Counted from the stretch's first letter, positions 1 to 8,053 are shown. The stretch is 11,928 nucleotides of DNA from Chloroflexota bacterium (GCA_021812265.1 JAKAOI010000025.1:1-11928), one strand, 5' to 3'. Program-made: numbers and translations. Notes: generated by a model not told the origin, from the letters alone.

Positions 1-196
1 GAATTTTCGGTGCTGCCTGCTCTTGGGTATATATTGCAACCAGTAAAATTGTGAGAGCCGCGCCAAGATTCAACACCTGCAATATGGCCAGCAGTTCAGG
101 CGGTAAAGGCACAATCAGCAGAGCAATAACGCTGACGATTCCACCGGCCAGAAATACATCCGTATATTTCCCGAAGCGGGTTAAGAATGATGGCAT
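1..196 (-). CDS. flhA: Flagellar export protein FlhA, N-terminal 65 codons (cut by window edge)
   Basis: This is the start of FlhA, the large FHIPEP-family membrane protein of the flagellar type III export gate, which docks export substrates and chaperones at the inner membrane. Only about 65 residues are visible; the rest lies beyond base 1. The reading frame opens MPSFLTRFGKYTDVFLAGGI and continues into a first membrane segment ending VPLPPELL, then a second hydrophobic stretch (LNLGAALTILLVAIYTQ). The PLPP turn between the first two helices, followed by an LN...LLVA helix, is what FlhA N-termini look like. An AAAGGAG site lies 8 nt before the ATG. It follows flhB on the same strand after a 200-bp gap, the usual order. 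The short visible part is the only limit on the call. Confidence 0.88.
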   Translation of the reverse strand, partial: MPSFLTRFGKYTDVFLAGGIVSVIALLIVPLPPELLAILQVLNLGAALTILLVAIYTQEQAAPKI

Positions 197-204
197 GATC
201 GTTA

Positions 205-211
205 CTCCTTT
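205..211 (-). promoter_or_regulatory. Ribosome binding site of flhA
   Basis: On the minus strand AAAGGAG lies 8 nt before the ATG at 196. It fixes the flhA start and supports calling this edge fragment a real gene. A small 5-bp hairpin (ACACA 217-221 with TGTGT 227-231) sits just upstream of it. Confidence 0.8.
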
Positions 212-396
212 CAGGAACACAAACCCTGTGTAAGGGCAGCTGTTTTCAAAATTTTCTCTGTACTAGAAGTTTAGTAGCGAAGCGCCTTCAGACATAATGG
301 ATATCAATCCTTAAATGTTCGTCTGGCGGTCCATAGATTTCACGGCGATTTTACATTTCAGCGCCGCGCGGCTCGCAAAATAGCCTGACCAATAGT

Positions 397-1458
397 TCAC
401 CAGCGCCGCTTTATGCGGTAAATAAACGCTATAACTTCCGCTACGGCGCGATACAGTTGTATAGGAATTTCGCGATCTACCTCGGCAGACGCATAAAGAG
501 AGCGCGCCAGCGGCGGATTTTCAATGATGGGGATGTTATATTTTCGGGCAGTTTCTTTAATCGTTTGCGCCATAAAGTCTTGCCCTTTGGCGGTTACAAC
601 CGGCGCGCGGGTTTTGCCCGATTGATAATACAACGCAACCGCAAAGTGGGTTGGGTTGGTAATAACCATGGTTGATTTTTTTACTTTATCCATCATACGT
701 TTTTTGGCAAGAGCGCGCTGCATCCGGCGAATACGCGATTTTATTTGCGGGTTGCCTTCCAGTTCTTTTTGCTCATCACGCACTTCCTGTTTCGTCATTC
801 GCATTTGACGGATATAGCGCCAGCGCTGAAAGGCATAATCGGCGGCAGCCAGCACACCACCAACAAGCGCAATAGAAAACAGCAGTGAATAGAGCGCGCC
901 GCCCAGAATCTGCGGCGCAGTCGAAAGAATATCTTGTGGAGTTTGCCCAATTTGTGTTAACGTGCCCGAAATTGCTATATAAGCGGCAAACCCCAATATA
1001 GCAATGCGAACAAATTGCTTTAACATTTCAAATAGAGTTGTTAAAGAAAACATGCGCTTTAAACCGTTAGCAGGATTTATGCGATCCATCCTCGGAGTCA
1101 ACAATTTAGGAGAAAACGCCAGCCCTGTTTGCCCCAACCCTGCCGCAACTGCAATAACAAACAACGTTAACCCTAACGGCGCAAATGCGCTGACCGCATA
1201 GCCGCCTTCAATAAACATAAGATGATATACATCTGTGACAGTAATATCACCATTGCCAGCGTTTAATAGCCCCACCCCAATTAAATTCTGTAAATTCTGC
1301 CAACTATACGACGCGGATACCCGCAATATCATCACTGCCAACACCAGCGCAGCTGCGCCGGGCAGCTCTGCGCTGCGCGATACTTGGCCGCGCTTGCGGG
1401 CGTCGCGCAAACGCTTTGGGGTAGCCTGCTCTGTTCTTTCTTGACCGGATTCTTGCAT
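397..1458 (-). CDS. flhB: Flagellar export switch protein FlhB
   Basis: FlhB (353 aa, normal length) is the membrane component of the flagellar export gate that switches substrate class from rod/hook to filament proteins. The N-terminus carries the family signature ERTEQATPKRLRDARKRGQV (residues 7-26). Hydrophobic segments follow around 33-48, 88-108, 148-168 and 185-207. The loop FSPKLLTPRMDRINPANGLK (115-134) is typical of the family. The cytoplasmic domain has a charged linker (215-262) and the autocleavage motif NPTH at 268-271, where cleavage occurs after Asn268, so switching should be functional. The ATG lies 6 nt after the fliR stop with only a weak Shine-Dalgarno, suggesting translation coupled to fliR. 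A type III secretion (SctU) homologue is the alternative, but the neighbours favour a flagellar role. Confidence 0.97.
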   Translation of the reverse strand: MQESGQERTEQATPKRLRDARKRGQVSRSAELPGAAALVLAVMILRVSASYSWQNLQNLIGVGLLNAGNGDITVTDVYHLMFIEGGYAVSAFAPLGLTLFVIAVAAGLGQTGLAFSPKLLTPRMDRINPANGLKRMFSLTTLFEMLKQFVRIAILGFAAYIAISGTLTQIGQTPQDILSTAPQILGGALYSLLFSIALVGGVLAAADYAFQRWRYIRQMRMTKQEVRDEQKELEGNPQIKSRIRRMQRALAKKRMMDKVKKSTMVITNPTHFAVALYYQSGKTRAPVVTAKGQDFMAQTIKETARKYNIPIIENPPLARSLYASAEVDREIPIQLYRAVAEVIAFIYRIKRRW

Positions 1459-1464
1459 AGCCCG

Positions 1465-2223
1465 TCACTTCCACAAAGAGATGAACGGCAATGTTTGCAA
1501 TTGCTGCGCAATGGTTTCAATAACGTAGGGCAAGGAAATAAACAATACACCAATAGAAGCGGCAGCTTTCAGCGGCAAATTTAAGGCAAACATATTCAAC
1601 GCAGGAATAGCGCGGTTAATCAGGCCAGTAATAAAATCTGCCAGCAGCAACGCCGCTAATAGTGGAAACGCCAACGCAAACCCATACTCCAATGCTGTAA
1701 GGCCAAGCGGTAAAAATGTATTGATAAGCTGCTGCGAAAACATCATCTGTGTTATCGGCGCAATCATAAAACTTTTGCCCAAGGCCAGAAAAATCCAATG
1801 CTGACCATCTAATCCTAAAAATATCAATCCCGCAATAATGTTATAGACTGCGCCGCTTATGGCAATCGTATCATTTGTGCCGGCCATTTGCACACCGGGT
1901 GTTGTTATCCCAATTTGCTGGCCAACCAACGAGCCAGCCATATCTCCGGCTCGATACACTACCGTAAAAACAAAGGCAAACGCCAGTCCTATCAGCAATT
2001 CTTGCGCAAACAATACAACCAATGACGCTGGATCTTGCGATATTACTCCGGCGTTTTGCATTTGTTCTGGAGTAAATAAAAATGCGGTTACGGCGCTTAA
2101 ACCAACTTTTATCGTAACAGGAACTTGCTGCTCAGAATAGATCGGCGCGGCAAAAAGCGCGCCAATAACTCTGGTAAAAATGAGAAAAAACACAATAAGA
2201 GCGCTGGCTGGCTGTCCTTGCAT
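1465..2223 (-). CDS. fliR: Flagellar export protein FliR
   Basis: FliR (252 aa, typical length) forms part of the FliP-FliQ-FliR export channel in the inner membrane. The protein is almost entirely hydrophobic, with an N-terminal helix carrying FTRVIGALFAAPIYS (16-30) and several later membrane segments. The conserved C-terminal stretch GLINRAIPALNMFALNLPLK (200-219) matches the family's usual G-x-I-x-R-x-x-P-x-x-N-x-F-x-x-x-x-P-x-K pattern. A minus-strand AAGGA (2233-2237) lies 9 nt before the ATG. The gene is 30 nt downstream of fliQ and 6 nt upstream of flhB, in one apparent transcription unit. Confidence 0.96.
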   Translation of the reverse strand: MQGQPASALIVFFLIFTRVIGALFAAPIYSEQQVPVTIKVGLSAVTAFLFTPEQMQNAGVISQDPASLVVLFAQELLIGLAFAFVFTVVYRAGDMAGSLVGQQIGITTPGVQMAGTNDTIAISGAVYNIIAGLIFLGLDGQHWIFLALGKSFMIAPITQMMFSQQLINTFLPLGLTALEYGFALAFPLLAALLLADFITGLINRAIPALNMFALNLPLKAAASIGVLFISLPYVIETIAQQLQTLPFISLWK

Positions 2224-2253
2224 GAAATAACATCCTTTTACCGATTTACCTAT

Positions 2254-2523
2254 TTAATGAATATAATTGGGCAAATTTGAATATAAATTTGCCACAAAGT
2301 CTAACAGCGTTTGCAGCGCCCATGGCCCAACTAAAATGAGAGCCAGCGCAACTGCAACAATTTTTGGCACAAAATTAACCGCCTGTTCATTTACCTGAGT
2401 AACAGCTTGCAGCAAGCTGATTACCAAGCCAACTACTAAAGCGGTTAATAAAACCGGCGCGCTCAGTTCCAACGCGAGAAATAATGCGTTTTGCATGAGA
2501 GTTAATACGGTAGACTGTGACAT
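2254..2523 (-). CDS. fliQ: Flagellar export protein FliQ (89 aa)
   Basis: FliQ is a small two-helix membrane protein that packs around the FliP/FliR channel of the flagellar export gate. The 89-residue product is the family's standard size. It begins MSQSTVLTLMQNALFLALEL, with a first helix around 12-42 (PVLLTALVVGLVISLLQAVT), the polar loop QVNEQAVNFVPK, and a second helix around 56-80. An in-frame GTG at 2601 would add 26 residues, but it has no ribosome binding site and the extension is polar and foreign to the family. The ATG at 2523 has GAGG 8 nt upstream, so it is chosen. fliR follows after 30 nt. Upstream, where fliP is usually found, lies an epimerase-like gene. Confidence 0.95.
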   Translation of the reverse strand: MSQSTVLTLMQNALFLALELSAPVLLTALVVGLVISLLQAVTQVNEQAVNFVPKIVAVALALILVGPWALQTLLDFVANLYSNLPNYIH

Positions 2524-2531
2524 TCCGCCAA

Positions 2532-2535
2532 CCTC
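2532..2535 (-). promoter_or_regulatory. Ribosome binding site that decides the fliQ start
   Basis: GAGG on the minus strand lies 8 nt before the ATG at 2523. The alternative upstream GTG at 2601 has no such site, so the 89-aa form is preferred over the 115-aa form. Confidence 0.7.
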
Positions 2536-2609
2536 TTCTTTTTGGAGATTCTGGTATGAGTATATGCGCGCTATCGCAAAATCTTGAGGGGCAGAAGTCA
2601 CTTAATTTG

Positions 2610-2622
2610 CCCGATTACCGGG
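2610..2622 (-). other. Small hairpin between epimerase-like gene and fliQ
   Basis: CCCG and CGGG can pair around a 5-nt loop directly after the epimerase stop codon. There is no T run on the minus strand after it, so it is not a convincing terminator and probably lets transcription pass into fliQ. Confidence 0.3.
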
Positions 2623-2623
2623 T

Positions 2624-3622
2624 CTATTTTTTTAACTGAACGCTCCGTAAGGTCTGGCGAATAGCCAAACGATGAGGCGTAGGTGTAAAAGCGCCAAAAG
2701 CTTGCGTAAATTTTGTTGTGTCTACAAGATAGGGGCGATCAAATTCATATCGCATTTCATATATTTCCCGCACAATGGGATCAAAAATACCGGCAGCCAG
2801 CAGCATCCACGGCGCTATTACCTGAATTTTTACAGAATCACCGCGGAGTTGTGCGCCGGTTTGCGCAGTATATTCTTCTTGTAATATAGTAAGAAACTGC
2901 CGGCCGGTTATTGCTTGCGGAGATGGTATATGCCAAATTTCCCCCAGCGCTTTTTCTTGCTGCGCCAGTGTAAGCAGTCCTTCGGCAAAATCATCCACGT
3001 ATATAATGGCGTGAGGTTGATCGGCAGAAACCATCCAAGGCAGAGCTTTATGATTGCGCAGCGCGTTAATAGTGCGTGTATTGACAATTAAAGAATTAAA
3101 GGCGTTAGGCCCGTAATAATCGGGCGCGCAGCCAATGACGGCGCGAATACTGCCTTTTTTATGCTCCGCCAATATTTTTTCGCTGAGCTGGGCGCGTATG
3201 GCTCCTTTGCGTGTTATAGGCGCATACGGCAAAGCTTCCGTAATTGATCCGGCTAATGGCGGATACATATACAAGTTATCAGCTATAATCAGCTGAGCGT
3301 TTGCGCGCGCAGCCGCCGCAATAACATTTTCCAGCATGGCGGGCAGCAGTTCTGCCCATTGGTGATATGGAGCGTTTGCGCAATAATAGATACGCTGAGC
3401 GCCATGGCAGGCAGCGATAAGTTCATCTCTATGCAAAACATCCGCCGGATAGAATTCTGTTTTTCCGTCTTGGCTTATTTCTTGGCGGCAATGGCGGCTT
3501 ATGGCGCGCGCCGGTATATTTTTAGCTGCAAGCGCCCTAACAACAGCCGCTCCAATACCGCTGCCGCCGCCAATGACAATTGTTTGCGCAAATGACTGCG
3601 AATCCGGTTGCATATATGACAT
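2624..3622 (-). CDS. NAD(P)-binding epimerase/dehydratase-like protein (extended SDR)
   Basis: A 332-aa soluble Rossmann-fold protein, probably an NAD(P)-dependent epimerase, dehydratase or reductase of the extended SDR superfamily; the substrate cannot be told. The first strand and glycine motif TIVIGGGSGIG (14-24) bind the dinucleotide, and Asp61 in YPADV is a typical adenine-side acidic residue. The region around DNLYMYPP (115-122) and PYAPITRKGAIRA (132-144) replaces the usual catalytic segment. I see no clean YxxxK, so catalysis may be atypical. HAIIYVDDFAEGL (204-216) is the usual epimerase C-terminal motif. Start choice is uncertain: an AGAGG lies 1 nt before the ATG at 3622 but 10 nt before a second in-frame ATG at 3613. 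It heads the minus-strand group containing fliQRB, and its promoter carries repressor-like palindromes. It has no known place in flagellar assembly. Confidence 0.85.
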   Translation of the reverse strand: MSYMQPDSQSFAQTIVIGGGSGIGAAVVRALAAKNIPARAISRHCRQEISQDGKTEFYPADVLHRDELIAACHGAQRIYYCANAPYHQWAELLPAMLENVIAAAARANAQLIIADNLYMYPPLAGSITEALPYAPITRKGAIRAQLSEKILAEHKKGSIRAVIGCAPDYYGPNAFNSLIVNTRTINALRNHKALPWMVSADQPHAIIYVDDFAEGLLTLAQQEKALGEIWHIPSPQAITGRQFLTILQEEYTAQTGAQLRGDSVKIQVIAPWMLLAAGIFDPIVREIYEMRYEFDRPYLVDTTKFTQAFGAFTPTPHRLAIRQTLRSVQLKK

Positions 3623-3637
3623 ACCTCTTTCATGGTA

Positions 3638-3664
3638 ATCAATGTTTATAATATAAACATTGAT
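3638..3664. promoter_or_regulatory. 27-bp perfect palindrome, likely repressor operator
   Basis: Every base of this 27-bp stretch pairs with its mirror partner around the central base; the half-site core is AATGTTTAT/ATAAACATT. It lies between the predicted transcription start (about 3679) and the epimerase start codon. Together with the second palindrome at 3672-3684 it looks like a TetR-family operator, though the repressor is not in the window. Confidence 0.65.
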
Positions 3665-3671
3665 ATAAATA

Positions 3672-3684
3672 TAAACACTGTTTA
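3672..3684. promoter_or_regulatory. Second palindrome TAAACACTGTTTA, likely operator
   Basis: A perfect 13-bp palindrome (TAAACA-C-TGTTTA) sits immediately downstream of the -10 box, over the expected transcription start. It shares the TAAACA/TGTTTA half-site with the 27-bp palindrome; the two centres are 27 bp apart. A protein bound here would block the promoter. Confidence 0.6.
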
Positions 3685-3685
3685 C

Positions 3686-3715
3686 ATTTTAGGGTATAAA
3701 AGAGATATTTGTCAA
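3686..3715 (-). promoter_or_regulatory. Sigma70-type promoter of the epimerase-like gene
   Basis: On the minus strand a perfect -35 box TTGACA (3710-3715) is followed after 18 bp by TAAAAT (3686-3691, 5 of 6 to consensus). Transcription should begin near 3679, within the operator palindromes. No strong promoter or terminator is seen before fliQ, so this promoter may also serve the flagellar genes. Confidence 0.7.
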
Positions 3716-3741
3716 GACGCGCATGTATAAAATATATTGAT

Positions 3742-6012
3742 TTACGCCGCCAATGATATCGGTAAAATCAGGCGCACCTCGCTGCCGCCGCCAACTTGGC
3801 TTTCAATTTGCAATGAACCGCCATATTCTGCGGCGCGATCTCGCATTCCCCGCAAACCAAAATGGCCGCTGGCTGTAAGCTCTGCTTCGGGAGAAAAACC
3901 ATGGCCATCATCTTTTACAATAACTTGCAGTGTATTCTTTTCATGAGTAACCGTAATCAACACACTATGCGCCATAGCGTGTTTGCGCACATTCGCCAAG
4001 GCTTCTTGAATGACTCGGAAAATTGGCGCGCGCAGTTCATGGGGAATATCATCTTCAGAACAGCTGGCAAAGGAAATCTGCAAATCGGGGATGTTAGTTG
4101 AATAATCATCCAATAGCGCCTGTATAGCGCCGATAAAGCCCAATTCCACTAATTGCGTTGGGGCCAGCGCAGAAATGCTGTGACGCAAATCATTCAAACT
4201 CATGGCCAGCACTTGGCGCGCTCCTTCGGCCTCTGCTTTTGCCCGTTCGGCGTCTTCATCTATCAGCCGCTGCACTAATTCCAGACGCAGCATTAAATGC
4301 GCCAAATTCTGCGCCACACCATCGTGAATTTCTCGGGCAATTCTGCGGCGCTCATGGTCCACCGCTGACTCCCCTGCCTGAATGGTTAACTGTGCATTGT
4401 GCAGCAAAAGCGCCGCCGCGTTTACCATAGATGTAAGCAACAGCAATCGATCTCCTGAAAGTGGCGAGCCATCTTGAGGACGCAGCGCCACCCAGCCAAA
4501 TATATTATTCTGCGCAAACAATGGGGCCAGCGCAAAACCTCGCCGCTGAATTATTTCATTATTAGCAGATTGCGCAAGTTCTGCAGCGGTTTTCACCCAT
4601 GTTCCCGAATCATCGCTGCTGGCGGCGACTGGTTTAAATGCAGTGTCAATCTCACTGCGCAACAATAAAGCAACTTTTGCCGGAGTAAAAACTTGCGCAA
4701 TTTCAAGAACAATAGCTTTACGCAACTGCTCCATATGCGGGCGTGTGGTGGGTAAAGAACTGATAGATCGCAGAGCGCCTAAATCGCGCATGCGCAGCAA
4801 AACATTTTCAATGCCCAATGCAACCTGCTGGCAAACATTTGTAATAAACATCGTTTCATTTTGCGCCAACGGAGCGTGAATATGCGCGCTATCCTCTGTT
4901 TGCAGCATCAAAGCGGGTATATCCGTGCGCAATCGATGCGATTCATCCCACACACTTGTGTTATAGCGAATAACATGCGGATCATCTTCTGTAATAATAT
5001 CTATGGAGTTTTCCCAAGCAATAACCGCAATACAAGAGCTGCGCAAAATAACCGGAGCCAAAACCAACCGAGAACCGGCAGGACTTACATCACAGCGAAT
5101 TGCCACCACCATTGCGTTATGATTTTCCTGCATCTCCTGCGCAAACGCGCTTAATTGCGCCATAGATTGCCGAGAAAGCTGCCCGCTGATAAAAACATTA
5201 TTTTTTTGCCGGCCATTTTTCTTAGCGTCGGCAATATAAATAATTCCACACCCTGTTGCGTCCAGCGCTTCGCGCAGAGATCCTGCGGATTTAGTAATAA
5301 AAGACGCAACACTGTCGCTGATATTTGAAGTGCGCGTCAATTCATATAAAGTTGTTTGCTCTCTAGCCATATTACTTATTCCGGCAAACAAAACTGCGTT
5401 GCTCAGCGCATGAGCGGCGATACTGCTGATAAGACTGGTAAACTGAATTTCATCGTTTGTAAAGGCGTCTATCCTGCGGCGCACTATACACGCTACATAC
5501 CCCGGGCCGCGCTGCGGATCGATTGGCGAAGCCAGCAATGAACGCGGATGATCATTGTTGGTGGTTAAATATTGCGAATGCCGCGATGTATCGGGGGCGT
5601 AAATTACGCGGTGTTGCTGCGCCGCCATTGCCACCAGACCTTCATCGGGACCAAACAGTATTTTGGCGCGGGTAATATCAATATTGCACTGCGCAACCAT
5701 CCGCAAAAATCCGGTCTCTTCTATAATAAACAAACTGACCGTGTCAGCGTTTAGCGCCTCAGATAATCCCTCAACAATAGATTGGCAGAGATCATCATGT
5801 TCCAAAGTAACCGATAAACTTTGGCTTAACGTAAACAATGCGTTTGCTTGGTGTTCCTGCTGCTCTGCTCTGGCGACAGCCTGCGCATAATCTGCCTGCA
5901 GCAGCTGCCGTTCACTAATTGATTCTTCGTATTGCGCGCGGGTTGCGTTTTGCTGGTGGCTGCGTCGCAAATATTCTTTGCGTTTATCATCTCGATGTAA
6001 GTCATTAATCAT
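3742..6012 (-). CDS. Cytoplasmic GAF-domain histidine kinase, NarX/HisKA_3 type
   Basis: A 756-aa two-component sensor kinase with no membrane segment or signal peptide, so it senses a cytoplasmic cue. Residues 1-55 are charged and helical, probably a coiled coil. Three GAF-like regions follow (about 60-210, 220-405 and 425-545); the first is the clearest, while the middle one is long and degenerate. The dimerisation helix carries the phosphoacceptor His563 in RRRIAREIHDGVAQNL, the HisKA_3 form used with NarL/LuxR-type regulators. The ATPase domain has its N box at 665-678 (FRVIQEALANVRKHA), DDGHGF (701-706) and GLRGMRDRA (719-727), all intact. Minus-strand AAGGA lies 8 nt before the ATG. No response regulator is in the window. 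The gene is divergent from the cyclase gene at 6188. The signal sensed cannot be told. Confidence 0.93.
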   Translation of the reverse strand: MINDLHRDDKRKEYLRRSHQQNATRAQYEESISERQLLQADYAQAVARAEQQEHQANALFTLSQSLSVTLEHDDLCQSIVEGLSEALNADTVSLFIIEETGFLRMVAQCNIDITRAKILFGPDEGLVAMAAQQHRVIYAPDTSRHSQYLTTNNDHPRSLLASPIDPQRGPGYVACIVRRRIDAFTNDEIQFTSLISSIAAHALSNAVLFAGISNMAREQTTLYELTRTSNISDSVASFITKSAGSLREALDATGCGIIYIADAKKNGRQKNNVFISGQLSRQSMAQLSAFAQEMQENHNAMVVAIRCDVSPAGSRLVLAPVILRSSCIAVIAWENSIDIITEDDPHVIRYNTSVWDESHRLRTDIPALMLQTEDSAHIHAPLAQNETMFITNVCQQVALGIENVLLRMRDLGALRSISSLPTTRPHMEQLRKAIVLEIAQVFTPAKVALLLRSEIDTAFKPVAASSDDSGTWVKTAAELAQSANNEIIQRRGFALAPLFAQNNIFGWVALRPQDGSPLSGDRLLLLTSMVNAAALLLHNAQLTIQAGESAVDHERRRIAREIHDGVAQNLAHLMLRLELVQRLIDEDAERAKAEAEGARQVLAMSLNDLRHSISALAPTQLVELGFIGAIQALLDDYSTNIPDLQISFASCSEDDIPHELRAPIFRVIQEALANVRKHAMAHSVLITVTHEKNTLQVIVKDDGHGFSPEAELTASGHFGLRGMRDRAAEYGGSLQIESQVGGGSEVRLILPISLAA

Positions 6013-6187
6013 ACTATGATTCCTTTTCTTTATCCGCTATCCATTGGCTTTTAAAAATTCAGTCATTTTATTTTTACAATACAGGCAAACGCCAAATCAC
6101 ATAGGATCTTTTTCGGATGTTTCTCAAAAAATCTGAAGAAAAATAACTAATTGTCGATACATATGTCAAAGGGGTGTGCATGCGTAT

Positions 6188-8035
6188 ATGTCTGATTTTT
6201 TACCAAATAACTATTCCATCGATCCAAAAGATATTAAGTTTGGTTTCTGGTTTCTTATTGATACACAAGGCGTTATTTTATGGGATAATATTGCAGGAAA
6301 TACTGAAAGCGCATTAATGGGACAAAATATCTGCGAATTCCTGACGCTGCCACAAAGTTTATTTTCTGAATATGGAACTATTGATATCACCTCAATTGAA
6401 AAACATTGTGAGCAGATGGCGCTAAAAATAAATGAAGACACCATATTGTTAGTTGAAACCAACGGAGCCAAAACAAATAATCCACATATTTTTCTATTGT
6501 TTTGCAAAGATATTACGCAACAAAGCGCGGCGTTGGATGACATGACGCATTCGATGTTTGAAACTGAAGAATTATCTAAACAGTTTGAATTGGCGCTGGA
6601 TTCGGTGCAAGATGGCCTAGCCATTTATAATGAATATGGCAAAGAAATATTTCGCAACACCGCCAATAAACGCATACTTGGAACAACAGAAAGATTTGAG
6701 TTATTTGCAAATTTACCTTCGGATAATTTGCCATTTACACTTTACGCATTAGATAACACCAAGATAGCCCCCGTTAATTTTCCAATATCACGTGTTTTAC
6801 GTGGTGAAGAACCGGATCCACCGACAGATTATATTATTGAACGCGCAGATGGCGAGCGATGCAACGTATTGATGTACGCAATGTCTATTTATAATTCCGT
6901 AAAAGACTTCGCCGGCGGCATCAATATTATAAGAGATATAACTTCTGAATATAGAGAACGTCAATATAATGAAATACTTATGGAGCTTGCGAGGGCTTGC
7001 GCAGAGATGCTCAATGAACAAGAAATTGCGCAAAAAGCAATGCAGGTGTTAACAAAAGGACTACAACTGCCAAACTACTCCATAAATGTTACCGATCCAT
7101 TCGATCCATTTCTTATGCATAATCTTGCAGTTTATTTTGATAATGGTTTATCACAGGATGAAATGGAGTATATCCGCCAAACCATTGAAACTATCAAATT
7201 ATCTGATATCAAATATACATTAACCGGAGAAACTATCACCACCGGTAAAGCGCGCTTTAATATTGACGCGCAACCCATCTATGTAAACGGCGCACTAACG
7301 AAACAGATTGTGCCATTTTATTCAGCTGCCACACTGCCTTTAAAATATCACGATACTATATTCGGCTCAATAACCATCGGCAATAACAAACCAAATAGTT
7401 TTTATTGGGATATCGGCCGGCAATCACTCATTAGCGCAATGAGTGAGGAAATTGCGCTGGCGCTGCACCGCGCGCGTTTATACGAACAATCGCAGCAGTT
7501 GGCTTTTACAGATCCGCTTACCGGACTTGCCAACCATAGATCTTTGCAGGAAAATTTAAAAAAAATTCTGGAAGAATCCAAAAAAACTGGCGGAATGGTT
7601 TCAGTTATTATGTTGGATATCGATCATTTTCGTCAATTTAATGAAAAATTTGGCCACGATATCGGAGACTTGGCGTTGAAAACCGTCGCTAACGCAATCC
7701 ACCAATCCGTTCGATCTATCGACCATTGCTCTAGATATGGCGGCGAGGAATTTACTGTTATTCTGCCTAAAACTCCCTATGATATTGCCCAGCTTGTCGC
7801 AGAACGAGTCCGGCAAGCTATTGCGGCGGCAACGTTACAAATAGGCGCTGAAGAAATGCATATCACAGCTTCTTTAGGATATGCTTCTTTCCCACAACAG
7901 GCAAAAAAACAAGAGGAACTGCTAAAACTCGCAGATCTTGCGCTGTATGAATCGAAACACAACGGAAGAAACAGAGTAACTGGGTACACCCCAGAAATTG
8001 ACGCCGCCGAATCTATCAATCGCAATGCAGCGTAA
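6188..8035 (+). CDS. PAS-PAS-GAF-GGDEF diguanylate cyclase
   Basis: A soluble 615-aa protein predicted to make cyclic di-GMP from two GTP. Residue numbers here count from an in-frame GTG at 6176. Two PAS-like domains come first (about 15-115 and 135-258; the second ends INIIRDITSEYRERQ). A weak GAF-like region follows (265-435), then GGDEF (442-604). The cyclase domain opens TDPLTGLANHRSL (445-457), has the metal-binding DIDHF (481-485), the active-site GGEEF (522-526), and the RxxD product-inhibition site RSID at 513-516, five residues before GGEEF as expected. All key residues are present, so it should be active and self-limiting. GTG 6176 sits 1 nt from the AAAGGGG site, too close, so ATG 6188 is preferred although its spacing (about 13 nt) is long. 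No EAL domain is present. Confidence 0.92.
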   Translation: MSDFLPNNYSIDPKDIKFGFWFLIDTQGVILWDNIAGNTESALMGQNICEFLTLPQSLFSEYGTIDITSIEKHCEQMALKINEDTILLVETNGAKTNNPHIFLLFCKDITQQSAALDDMTHSMFETEELSKQFELALDSVQDGLAIYNEYGKEIFRNTANKRILGTTERFELFANLPSDNLPFTLYALDNTKIAPVNFPISRVLRGEEPDPPTDYIIERADGERCNVLMYAMSIYNSVKDFAGGINIIRDITSEYRERQYNEILMELARACAEMLNEQEIAQKAMQVLTKGLQLPNYSINVTDPFDPFLMHNLAVYFDNGLSQDEMEYIRQTIETIKLSDIKYTLTGETITTGKARFNIDAQPIYVNGALTKQIVPFYSAATLPLKYHDTIFGSITIGNNKPNSFYWDIGRQSLISAMSEEIALALHRARLYEQSQQLAFTDPLTGLANHRSLQENLKKILEESKKTGGMVSVIMLDIDHFRQFNEKFGHDIGDLALKTVANAIHQSVRSIDHCSRYGGEEFTVILPKTPYDIAQLVAERVRQAIAAATLQIGAEEMHITASLGYASFPQQAKKQEELLKLADLALYESKHNGRNRVTGYTPEIDAAESINRNAA

Positions 8036-8036
8036 T

Positions 8037-8053
8037 AGGGCTTTTGCAGCCCT
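8037..8053 (+). terminator. Weak hairpin terminator after the cyclase gene
   Basis: AGGGCT and AGCCCT form a 6-bp stem with a TTTGC loop, starting directly after the cyclase stop codon. The following bases (TCTGTATT) are only partly T-rich, so termination may be incomplete. Confidence 0.5.

Noticed and set aside
263..295. Ten-codon minus-strand frame (MSEGASLLNF) in the flhB-flhA gap
   Set aside because: AAGGA is 12 nt from its ATG, too far, and ten codons is within chance expectation.
2524..2601. 26-residue N-terminal extension of FliQ
   Set aside because: GTG start without ribosome binding site; the extension is polar and FliQ proteins are about 89 aa.
2524..2626. Possible promoter just before fliQ (TATACT on the minus strand)
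   Set aside because: The hexamer at -35 distance matches only 3 of 6 consensus bases.
6013..6187. Possible promoters in the divergent region between kinase and cyclase
   Set aside because: A-T rich hexamers occur on both strands, but no -35/-10 pair with good spacing stood out on either, so none is annotated.
6211..6624. 137-aa minus-strand frame opposite the cyclase gene
   Set aside because: Shadow of the PAS region of the plus-strand gene.
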